Shown here: positions 22,401 to 34,400 of the stretch, piece after piece
Layout of the letters: every line of letters starts with the position of its first letter
How positions within the stretch are numbered: the stretch's first letter is position 1
Assembly (NCBI RefSeq): GCF_014633365.1
Contig: NC_068351.1
Span: 14,018,907-14,082,906, forward strand
DNA: 64,000 bases
Direction: 5' to 3'
Source: Diospyros lotus
Lineage: Eukaryota; Streptophyta; Magnoliopsida; Ericales; Ebenaceae
The notes under the pieces: generated by a model
Database searches by the model: none
The model's input: the letters and a program-made list of their open reading frames with translations, nothing else
What the model was told of the DNA's origin: nothing
Program-made: the position numbers and the translations under genes

Positions 22401-25400
22401 ATTAGAGCATTTAATGCATTGGGGGTAAAAATATCCTTTGCAACCAAAATTTTAATCCCACCTCCCCCAGATTAATTTAGACTGCCGGGGGGGGGGGGGG
22501 GGATGTGGCATTAATTAAATTGTCCCACTTCAATGGGACAAATTAATTCTATGTTTGTGCCATTCCCAAATGTGGTTATACCATCAGCAATGGTAATACC
22601 ACTTCAACCTTGAAACAAATGGCCCATTTGTTCTTTGATGACATGATCCAAGAGGGGGCTAGTCATCAGTTCCCCTAACCCTTGGTGAACCTTGGTTCAC
22701 TGAGGTTAATCAAGCCTTTGTATCAACTATAATACCCCAATATTTGTAAAAGATATTGTCCTTAAATTTAAGACTGATAAATTAATATGGAAACGAGTAT
22801 ATTAGCTGAGTTAAAGTGATGTAGTTTATCTGTAGAAATTAAATACAAAATTAAAGGCGATCAAGTGATGTCTTAAGGGTGAGAAATAATTAAGCCAATT
22901 TAGAGTAACGAGAATTTAAATTTAGGTTAATTAGCTAAAGTGTTGAGATTAAAGCTTTAAATGACAAAGAGATTATGTTTGGAATTATTTGGTATGTATA
23001 AGGTTAGTGGGAGAATTAATTAATAGCCATTAGATTTAGTAAGATGAATGGCAAAGATGAAATCTTGCCATTAAGATTAGTGGCAAAGATGAATAAGGAC
23101 CACTAGCTGTGGCGAGATCAATGGTGGAAAGTTGATCTTGCATTAAAGTGTGATGAAATGCAAGAAGTGGACTTTGTAGAGAAAATTGAGACTAGAAATA
23201 AAAGAAATCACTTAGCTTAATGGAGAAGGTTACTAGTGCCTTAGTGGAAAAATAATGGTGATCGTGAAATGACAATACTAGAGGTACAGGACGTGAAGCA
23301 TGGCCATTAGATTTAAGTTGATAAATGACCAAGATCAAATGCGTCCACTAAATTAAACTTAGTTGAAGACTAAAATTATAGTCATTAGATTTAAATGTGA
23401 TCAATGCCCAAGGATTATTCTTGTAATAAAAAGAAAATATAAAGATATTAGTTAGTGGAGAAGTAATGAATAATGATTTCTATGAAAAGACAATGTTGAG
23501 TAATGGCCATTGGATCAAAGGGTTGTTTGATGATCAAGGGCTAGAATTTAATTTGGCATTTGATGAAATAAAAATTTATTTGGAAATTCAAAACTTCTTG
23601 AAGAAGCTTTGTTAGTGAGTTAGATACATCTTGGTCCTTGAATCAAAAAGATAATGGAATGTTGGGATCGAATCTTGCCACTAGAGTATAAATAGAGCAA
23701 ACAAAGGAAGAATAGAACATAAAAAACCCACCATTGTTAGTCTTGGCTGAAAGTCGTAGGAGAAAAGGAGAGAGTTTTTTGCTCCGTTTTGCCAAGGCAT
23801 TTAGCCTAGAGGAAGGAAGAGTGAAGAGAGTTTTTTCTTGAGTTTTTTGAGTGTTCCTCTTCACTAAGGGTTCGCCCAAGAGGGAGATTGAGGGTAGAAG
23901 AGAAAGTGTTTATCTTCTAATGAGCTCCTAGTGTTTAGCCAAGGCAAGAAAGAAAGAAAGAGGGAAAAACACAATCTTGTGGAGGATCAAGCAAGATCAA
24001 GCCTTGTTTTCCATCATCAAGCAAGTTAAGTGTACATTAGAGAAGTAGATTTGTTTGGCATGAAGCATGGATTGCATGTAATGAAATGCATGTTTACAAC
24101 AACATATCTAGCATTTATCCCACTATGTAGGGTCGGCTATATGAATTCTAGACTTTCATGTATTTTTGTCTTTTGTCATATCTTCATTTAGGCCCATACA
24201 CTTAATATCAAACTTTAATGTCTCTCTCAAACTCTTCTTGGGTCTGCCTCTACCTATTTTTTTGACTAGTTGTTCCATTTCATCAACTCTTCTCACAGGA
24301 GCGTCTTTTGATCTCCTTCTCACATGACCAAATCATCTTAGTCTAGTCTCTCTCATATTCTCCTCGATTGGCATTACTCCTACCTTATTACGAGTAACTT
24401 CATTTCTAATTTTATCTTTTCTTATATGGCTGCACATCCATCTTAGCATCCTCATCTGCGCTACGCTCGTCTTTGCTCATATTGGTATTTGACTGCCCAA
24501 CATTTTGAGCCCTACAACAAGATTGGTCTCATGGCTGTCCCATAGAAATTTTCTTTTAGTTTTAATTGGATCTTACTATCACATAACACCCTGATGCATT
24601 TCTCCATTTTAGCCAACCTGCCTTAATTCTATGCATAACATCCTCGTGAATTTCTCAATCTTTTTGAATTATTGATCCCAAATATCGAAACTGGTCTTTT
24701 CTTTGTAAGATTTGGTCTTCCAATTTTATTATAACATCATCTACTCTTGCATTCTTACTAAATTTACATTCCATATATTATGTTTTCCTTCTACTTAATT
24801 TAAATCCCTTAGATTCTAAGTTGTTTCTCCACAACTCAAGCTTAGTGTTCACTCTCTCTTTTGTTTTATCCACCAACACTATGTTATCTGCAAATAGCAT
24901 ACACCATGGCACCTCTGTCTGAATGTGTTTAGTGAGTTCATCAATTACTAAAGCAAAAAAGTATAGACTTAGTGCAGAACCTTGATCCAATCCTATTGTA
25001 ATTTTAAACGGTTCAGTATCCCCTCCGCATGTTCTGACCCTTGTCTCTGCATCGTGATACATGTCCTTAAGAGCTTGTATATAGGCTATTCGGACTCATT
25101 TCTTCTTTAAAACCCTCCATAATACTTCTCTAGGAACCATATCATATGCCTTTTCTAGATCTATAAACATTATATGCAAGTCCTTCTGATGATCCCGATA
25201 CCTTTCCATTAGGCGCCTCAGTAGGTATATAGCTTCCATTGTTGACCTACCGGGCATGAAACCAAACTGATTTTTTGAGACATCTGTTTCTTTTTTGAGC
25301 TTCTGCTCTATTACTCTCTCCCAGAGTTTCATTGTATAGTACATTAACTTAATTCTTCCGTAATTTTCACAGTTTTGAACATCTCCTTTGTTCTTGTATA

Positions 25401-28400
25401 TATGAACCAAAGTACTCTTCCTCATCTGACATCTTTTTTGATTTAAGGATCGCGTTAAATAATTTCGTTAGGCAGGAGATGCTCTCTTCTCCCATGCATT
25501 TCCATGCTTCTAATGGTATATTATCCGGTCCCACCTTCTTATGAGTTTTCATCTTTTTTAATGCTTGCCTTATTTCATTTGAACTTATGTGTTGATAAAA
25601 TGTATAGCTCATATTCCCTTTGGAGTTACTAAGATGTCCCAATCTAACTCTTGTTTCCCCCACCATCATTGAATAATTTTGTGAAATACTCATTTCACCT
25701 CTCCTTAATCGCTTCCTCATTCACTAATACATTTTGGTTTTCATCTTTTATGCATTTCACTTGGTTTAGATCTCTTGTTTTTCTTTCTCTTGCTTTAGCT
25801 AATTTATATATATCCCTTTCTCCATCTTTTGTATCAAGGTCGTTTATATTGATTCGCATATGCTTTTGACCTTGTTTCACTAACAACTCTTTTTGTTGCC
25901 TTTTTCGTCTCTTTATAATTTTTTAGATTTTCTTCATTGTTGCACTGATATACAACCATACAACCTTATAGCAAATTTTCTTATTTCTAATTTTCAATTG
26001 TACCTCTTCATTCCACCACTAAGACTCCTTAAGGCTTGGTACTCTACCATTTGTTTCTCCAAGGACTACCTTTGCTGTGCTTCTTAGGGTAGTAGCCATT
26101 TTCCCTCCACATTTGGTTTGCCTGTCCTTCTCCATTTCATTCCCTTCTACGCCTTAATTTTTCTTTGAAGATTAATTGTTTCTCCCCTTTTAAATCCCAC
26201 CACCTAATTTTTAGATTTTGTTTTATGTGATTTTTTCTCTTCCAATTTCTTACTTGGACGTCAAGTGTCAAAAGTTTATGTTGAGTAGTCAAACACTCCC
26301 CCGGTATCACCTTACAACATAACCGATCCTCTTGTTTCATGAGGAAGTAATCTATTTGGGTGCTTGATGTGACATTTTTATATGTGATTAAGTGTTCGTC
26401 CTGTTTTTTAAATCTAGTATTGGTTATGATGAGCCTATATGACATAGCAAAATTTAGAATAGACTTACCCTCATTATTAATTTTCTCGAATCCATACCTT
26501 CTATGTACCTCTCTATAGCCGTTTCCGTCTCTACCCACGTGACCATTTAAGTCACCTCTTATAATCACTTTCTCCCCTCTTGGTATCATTTGTATGAGTT
26601 CCTCTAGATCCTCCCAGAATTTTGCTTTTATCTCCTCACCTAACCTCGCTTGTGGTGCATATGTACTATGTGAAATCAGATCTAGAACACAAAAGAAATA
26701 AGAAAAAAAAAGCTAATCGAAGAATGAAACTTGAATTACAGAAAGCAGACCACAAGGTCAAAATTACATACAAAACAAATATTGATGCGCGCCTTATATT
26801 GGCGCATAACACCGCATAATCAGGTAGACAAATAGTTGAATAAAACACACACCAACTTAAACAAATAGAAATTACAAACAAGCTGCCAATACTAATTATT
26901 TAACTCTTCCATACTCCCCTTCAATTTGGACTCCTGTTGCTAAAACATTTTTGTAGGTGTCTCTGTAAGACCCAGTTTAGTGCATAGCAAATTAAATCGA
27001 TCTCTAGGCAGACCCTTAGTGAAAACATCCGCAACTTGTTCAGCAGTAGGAACATACCTGATCTCCACCTCACCATTTTCAACTTTCTCCCTTACAAAAT
27101 GAACATCAACACCTATGTGTTTTGTCCGTGAATGATACAAAGGGTTTTCTGCCATGCTTTTGGCAGCTAAATTGTCACACCACACAATAGGAGTAGCTGC
27201 ACAAGGATATCCTAGCTCTTACAGTAGATTTTTCAGCCACACAATTTCAGTTACTCCCAAGGCAACAGCTCGGTATTCAGCTTCACCCACTGAACGAGCT
27301 ACAACCGACTGCTTCTTTGATCCCCATACAACAAGATTCTTACCAAAGTAGACACAAAACCTAGTAGTAGACCTGCGAGTAACCTTGCAGCCAGCATGGT
27401 CTGCATCTGTGTAGACCATGATGGACAATGCTTTAGCGGAGGGAGAGAAAACTAGACCCAAACCAATAGTTCCCTTAATATAGCGCAACAATCTTTTACA
27501 AGCCAACCAATGTTGCATTTTAGGAGCAGCCATGAACTGACTCAGCTTATTCACTGTGAAAGCAATATCAGGCCGAGTGTAAGTAAGATATTACAAGGAA
27601 CCAATTAGAGTACGATACAACTTAGGTTGAGAAAACTGATCTCCATTATCAGTAAGAGAAGTACCAGCAGCCATAGGAGTACTACAAGGCTTATAGTCCT
27701 GCATGGAGGCCTTCTCCAACAAATCACGAACATATTTGGACTGATTGAGATAGAGACCAGTGTGATCTCTAAAAGCTTCAAACCCCAAAAAATAATTGAC
27801 AGTTCCTAAAGTTTTTAGAGCAATGGAACGATCTAGATCTGCTATGCAACCACGCAAAGCGGCTGAGCTGGAGCTAGTGATTAATATATCATCAACATAG
27901 ACTAACATATAAATCACATAGCTAGCAGTCCGTTTGATGAACAAAGATGCATCTGAAACGGACTTAACAAAACCCCAACACAATAGAGCTGATTTCAGCT
28001 TAGTATACCAGGCTCTTGGAGCTTGCTTCAAGCCATAAAGAGACTTCCTAAGATGACAAACATGAGTAGGAAACTGAGAGTTGACAAAGCCCTCTGGTTG
28101 AACCATAAACATTGTTTCATCCAAATCACCATTGAGGAAAGCATTATTCACATCCACCTGTTGGATGTCCCAACCATTTTGAACAGCCAACAAAAATAAT
28201 ACACGAATTGTAGGAGCTTTAACAACCGGGTTGAAAGTCTCACTATAATCAACATCCGGGTTTTGAAGAAAACCCTTTGCCAGTAACCGAGCTTTATGCG
28301 AATGGATCCATCAGAGTTATACTTTATCTGGAAAATCCATTTGTTCCCAATGAGATTCATGTCGGGAGAAAAAGGAACTAAGTTCCATGTATGATTTTTC

Positions 28401-31400
28401 TCCAAAGTCGTATACTCAGCATCCATAGCTTGTGCCCACTTTGAATCTAAAAGAGCCTCACGAATTGACCTAGGCTCACAAGAACTCACTAAAGCATGAG
28501 GATTAGAGGTGGCAATAGTCTTGGCTCAAAGTTTGGTAATCATAGGATGTATAGAGGGTGCTGATTGAAGTCTGATAGACTTATGCTTGGGTAATGCAAG
28601 TGGGACAATAGGTTGGATAGTAAATTGGACAGTAGGTGAACCAGATGTATCAAAAGATTGCACTGAAGGATTCACTCTCGAACCAGAGGGTATAGAATGG
28701 GCTGCTTTGGGACAAAATACCGAAGAAGAAGAAGAAACATGAGGATGTAGAAAAACAGTAGGAAGACCTCTTGAATTAGTGGAGAACTGGGAAGGAGAAG
28801 ACTGAGAGATAGAGAACAACTGAAGAAAAGGAAACTCAGAAGGATTAAATTCCACATGCCTAGTCACATAGATTCTGCCTGAGGGATATAGACATTTATA
28901 CCCAGCTTGGTGATGGCTATAACCAAGAAAAATACACGTAGAAGAGTGAAAGTCAAATTTATGTCTGTTATATGGCCTGAGAAGGGGAAAACAAGAACAA
29001 CCAAATGGTTATAGCTGGTTGTAATTAGGAGTACGATGATACAACAGTTCAAAAGGAACTTGAAACTGTATAGAGGAGGAGGGAAGCAAATTTATAAGAT
29101 ACACCAAAGTTTGAAAAGATTCAACCCAGAATTTTAAGGGCAAACTAGTATGAGACAACATTGTGAGGCCCATTTTAGCAATGTGACGATGTTTTCGTTC
29201 CACTACACCATTTTGTTGATGAGTGTGTGGACAAGTAAACTTGGATCGAATGCCATGAGTTTGAAGATAAGGAATGAAAGACTTAAATTCCCCTCCATTA
29301 TCAGTTTGCAAAGCGCGAAGTTTCGTTTTATATTGAATTTCAACAAACTTGTGGAATATCATGAAAACTGACAAGGCATCTGACTTTAATTTGAGAGGAT
29401 AAAACTATGTATAACGGGTAAAAGCATCCACAAAGATGATATAGTATCGAAAGCCCTCTGTGGACAAAACAGGAGTTGGTCCCCAAAGATTAGCATAAAC
29501 CAATTTAAGAGGTGCTGTAGCAGTAATGTCATGTCTAGAAAATGGAAGTTGATGAAGTTTTCCAACTTTACAAGCATCACAAAATGACAAATCATTGAGA
29601 GAACAAGACAATCCAATTTTATTCAACACCAACCGTAACACATTTATAGATGGATGACCCAAACGATCATGCCATTGTTTACAAATATTTGTGTTAGATG
29701 TGGTGTGAGCGACATTAATAGATTCAGACCTCTCATGATCAAATGAGGACTGACTGTTACATTTTTTTTTGCTATTACAAGAATGAAACTGAGACACTGA
29801 AGGAGTTGAAAAACACTCAAGAGAATAGGCTGACTTGTTGTTACCAGCAGAATGAGAAGCTAGTTCCAGCCTATAAAGCCCATCCTTAAGGCGTCCCTTG
29901 AGCAGCACCAGTCCGGATGTTTTGTCCTTAATAAAACAAACATTAGAGTGAAACTCAGCAATAACATTGTGTTCTCGTGTAAGTTGAGATACACTAAGTA
30001 AATTTTTGGTCATATTAGGAACATGAAGGATATTTGGCACATACAAAACAGAATTTGATTGAGGTAAGGTCTGTAAAGGACTCGTGCCAATGTGAGTTAT
30101 AGGTAGTTTCTTACCATTCTCGATAGTGACTTTATTTGCACCATGATAATGCGTATGGAAGGATAGATTATTCAAATTTGAAGTAATGTGATTCGTTGCT
30201 CTAGAATCCACAAACCAGGATTGATTTGGAAGATTAGGTGACGAAACAAATTGGTCAGAAAAATACAAGTTTGGTTTGGAAAAATTACCACAGTGAGAAT
30301 TCTGATATGCGCCATAGTCAGCCATGCAGGCTCCGTTAGACTCATTTAGAGAGGCCATATAAGCTCGAGTATCCAATTGAGAACCAGGATAACCACTATA
30401 ACCACTGTGACCGCCTTGTGATCTGCCATTAGGCGTCATTTGAAAACTTCTATCAAAGCGATAGTAACATCGATCTACAAAGTGACTAGGCTTGCCACAG
30501 AGTTGAAAGTAAACTCGTCTATTTGAATTTCTACCACGGCCTCTATCTCCTCGGAAACCATTACTATTTCCTCGTTGAACGAATCCTTCTCTCGCAAAAT
30601 TTGAATCACCATTATTCTGTGCAGAAGAAGACGATGCTACGTTTGCTTGTAAAGGAGAAGTGACTTGATCCAGACTTAGAGTAGTCAGTGATTGATTCTT
30701 CGTAGACAGACGTTGTTCATGCATTAAAAGTAGATATTGAACTTTCTCCGAATCGATTTCATCCATTTGATAAGTGATAAGACTTACAATTGTATCATAA
30801 TCCTGATCTAAGCCATTTAGGATTGCCAATAACAGTTCATTGTCACTTAAAATTTCTCCTATGGCTGCAAGCGAGTGGCCTATAGTCTTAATCTTCAGAA
30901 TGTAATCATTGACAAACATTCCATCCTTTTTAGTAGATCTCAACTGTTGCTTGAGTTGAAACGATTTAGCTAATGTCTGCCTTGCATATAAATTTTCTAA
31001 TAGAATCCATAGCTCAGCTGACGATTCCAGATGAATCACCTGAGCGAGCACTTCTTCACTGATTGTAGAGAATAACTAGCCGAGAAGCATTTGATCCGAA
31101 CGAATCCAGCTCAAGTATTCTGAATTCACCATCGAACCACCAGTAGGATCAGTCACACGCTTGGGAGGAGATGTCTTGTTCAAAAACTGAACAAGATCAA
31201 AGGTGCGAATTGTGGCAAGAATTTGCGCCTTCTAGAAAATGTAGTTCTTTGTGTCTAATTTCAAAGGAATATAGCTAAAAGCCTTCACAACAGGTGAGAA
31301 ATCAAATTGCGAGGAAATTGAATTATTTGAAGAGGATTGACGAGGAGGAGAAGAGGAGGCAGAACTGATAACTCGATCAGGCGATCAGGGGCCATTGGAA

Positions 31401-34400
31401 TAGATTAGAAAGGCTCTGATACCATGTGAAATCAGATCTAGAACACAAAAGAAATAAGAAAAGAAAAGCTAATCGAAGAACGAGACTTGAATTACAGAAA
31501 GCAGACCACAAGTTCAAAATTACATACAAAACAAATACTGATGCGCGCCTTATATAGGTGCATAACACCGCATAATCAGCTAGACAAATAGCTGAATAAA
31601 AAACACACCAACTTAAAGAAACAGAAATTACAAACAAGCTGCCAATACTAATTATTTAACTCTTCCACATACTAAAGATATTCATAGTCATTCTTTCTAG
31701 ACCAACCTTCACCATAATAATCCTATCCTCTATTCTCTTTACATCCACTACCTCATCTACTAAGTTTTTATCCATAATAATCCCGACTCCATTTTTCGCT
31801 CTATCATTTTCTGTGTACCATATTTTATATGCAGTTTTTGATAAAGTTTTTACTTTTTTCCCTACCCATCTCGTCTCTTGAAGGCACATAATATTAATCT
31901 TTCTCCTAATTATCACATCTACCACTTCCATAGCTTTGCCTGTTAATGTTCCTATGTTCCATGACCCAATCCTTAATCTATGATTTTGGTTTTAGCTTTG
32001 ACTTTGAATTTGTTTTTGATTTTGTTTTGATTTTAGATTAGCTTCTTTATCCACATTTGTCCAAGCAAATGCGGGGACTCTTGCTCATTTGTCACTACAT
32101 TCGGGCGCTGATGCAGCGGCCCTATCTCACTTGACACTACACGCGGGCAGTGTAGCGTGTCGCTATGAAGGGTTATACCCCAACAGTTTTTAATAGTTTG
32201 TCTAGAGTTCATATTTTGGATCCGAATAGGTTTTACGTTGGCTGACGGCTACCTAACACAACTCTCCTCCTTTATTCGGGCTTGGGACCGATAGTGGATA
32301 ACATCCCCAAGTGGATTAATGAGATGCATGTTTATGCAAAGATTAACATGAGTTGTGGTCATGCATGTGGATGGATTGTATTTCTTTGGGAGTTTGCATG
32401 TTGTATGATGTAGAGGCTCAAATGTCTGGATGTGAGATCCATAAAATTGTTATATTTTCTCCCATTGAAAAAAAATATTTTGTTTTAAACATTTTTGTAA
32501 AAGGCAATCCATATATGTTACACGTTTAAGAATGTCTATAAATGCTTCTTCATGCCAGAAGAGTTTGAGAAAACCCATTACTGAGTGTTTGAGGCTCATT
32601 AATCATTAAATACATTTGACACATAGATGGTGTGATAGGTTCATCCAAAGGGAAGGACAAATATGAGGTCAAAGCATTATATGTGGATTTTTATGCTTGG
32701 AAATGGAAGAAACAACATGTTTCATGAAGAATTTCTTGAGGAAAATACCCCTCATGCATTCAACCAAGGGTATTTTGTTGCATATAGTGGAATTATTTTG
32801 TGGTGTTTTGATGTACAAGAATACTAGTAGCCATGTGCATGTTATGCAAATGCATAGAGAAGTACCTCAAGGGTTATTACTGAGTGTTGATTGAATAGGG
32901 GTAAGGTTTTGATGATGTTGTTTTGTTTACATTCTTGTAAAGGTTGTGATTAATGATGATTGTAAGCTTAAGTAACGTTTGTTAGTCATGGTAGTTTGTT
33001 GATATTATGAGGTATGTAATTATTTTGAAGATGATATCAAGATATAATTGTTTTATGCCATTGAGGCTTAGTTAGTATAGTTGTGATGTTATATTGAGAT
33101 TGTTGGATTATGTAATTGTATGTGATTTAAAGTGGGCCCAAAAAAATTAAAAAAAAAAATGCCAAGAGTTTATGTTCATTTAGAATGACCTTGGTTTATT
33201 CTGAAATGAACTATGTTTAAAAGTAACTCTTGGAGGGTTTGGGCGAGTTAAGTTAGTAAAACCAGGTTTTCAATAAAGGAAAGTAAATGGGCTTAAGTGA
33301 AATGTAACTCGCCTAGAGGTAACCCTAGGCCAGGTCTTATAGGGTTAGTATCAAAGGATATGTTTTAGTGATGCTTGGAGTTAATGAAAAGACATTAGAA
33401 CGTGTGTGATGTCTAATGGTTAAATGTCAATCTGGTGGGATGGCTAAGTGGAAGAGGACAAGGACCAAAGATAAAATAGCAATTTATTACTAATATCGTG
33501 TGAGCCCAGTTGGTAGAGTCATGACCAGAGGGGATAGAGTTGGAGACTTTATAAATATTGTGGATCCTATTATGATAGCATTTCCAGGATAGAAGCCTGG
33601 ATGGGACTGGACTGGGCTTCAGATTGAGTTCGTGATTAGCCTTCTGTGTGGTCCATGGAAGGAGTGTGGCAAGGAGATCCATAGGAATGAGTGTTACTAC
33701 ACTAAACAAGTTTTTTCAGGATGGATGCACATGGAAGGAGAAATTGACGAAATGTTCAAGGGAAAGGGAATGCAAGGCCCTAGAGGAAGAATTTGATGAA
33801 GCAGACAGATAGTTTGAAAGACAGCTTGAGGATCTGCTTAATAAAGCTGGATATTCATATCAACACATGGAGGAGAGTGATTCTGGTGAGACAGATGAGA
33901 TGTCCAGTTCCTCCACACCCTAGATCTCGGAGGGTGTAGTTACGATGATGCATACGTCTTTAGATATTTGAGAACTATTATGATGTATGCGTGCTTTGTG
34001 AAATGTGATATTTGAGAACTATTATGATGTCTGTGTGCTTCGTGAAATGCTCTAGATGCACACACTGGTTATAATGTCAAATTTAGTCAATGAAATTAAC
34101 AATGTTTAAGGATTTCTCATTTCTAGATGTGTTAAATGACTATGATGTGCATGACATGATATATGATATGTATGAAAATGAGGATGATTGTGGATGGTAA
34201 GTGAGGTTGTGATTTCTAGATGGTCAGAACTTGAAGAGATAGGTGACAGAATCACCTTTGAATGAACGAGAGGGGAGGAAATGACCACCTAGATGAGGGA
34301 TCAGGTTCTGGGACTGGTCAAGGTCCTGCCTGATAGTAACATGGATAGGGTTGAGAGAGACCTAGAGAGTTTTGCCAGTATTATGCAAACTAATGCTAAA

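Larger units (their letters stand above)
26669..31669 (-). mobile_element. Ty1-copia LTR retrotransposon inside the LINE
   Basis: A 5,001 bp element bounded by TG...CA ends and the 5 bp duplication TACTA (26664-26668 and 31670-31674). The LTRs are 245 bp each (26669-26913 and 31425-31669) and differ at about 13 positions by eye, near 5%. The primer-binding site TGGTATCAGAGC lies next to the right LTR, so the element reads on the - strand, and a purine tract (complement of CTCCCCTTCAATTTGG) sits at the left LTR. Domain order gag, protease, integrase, RT, RNase H is that of copia. The polyprotein is broken into several frames. Confidence 0.95.
24097..32316 (-). mobile_element. RTE-type LINE, split by a copia element
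   Basis: The element lies between TAATGAAATGCATGTTTA (24079-24096) and TAATGAGATGCATGTTTA (32317-32334), an 18-base target duplication with one mismatch. Without the inserted copia element (and its 5 bp duplication) it is about 3.2 kb. The - strand order is a non-coding 5' part (about 32316-31940), an endonuclease, then reverse transcriptase, ending in GTTGTTG-type repeats instead of poly-A (complement CAACAACATATC at the left edge). One endonuclease-RT frame, ~3.2 kb length and a TTG-rich tail fit the RTE clade better than L1. Both ends being present suggests a nearly full-length copy, now dead through stops and frameshifts. Confidence 0.85.
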
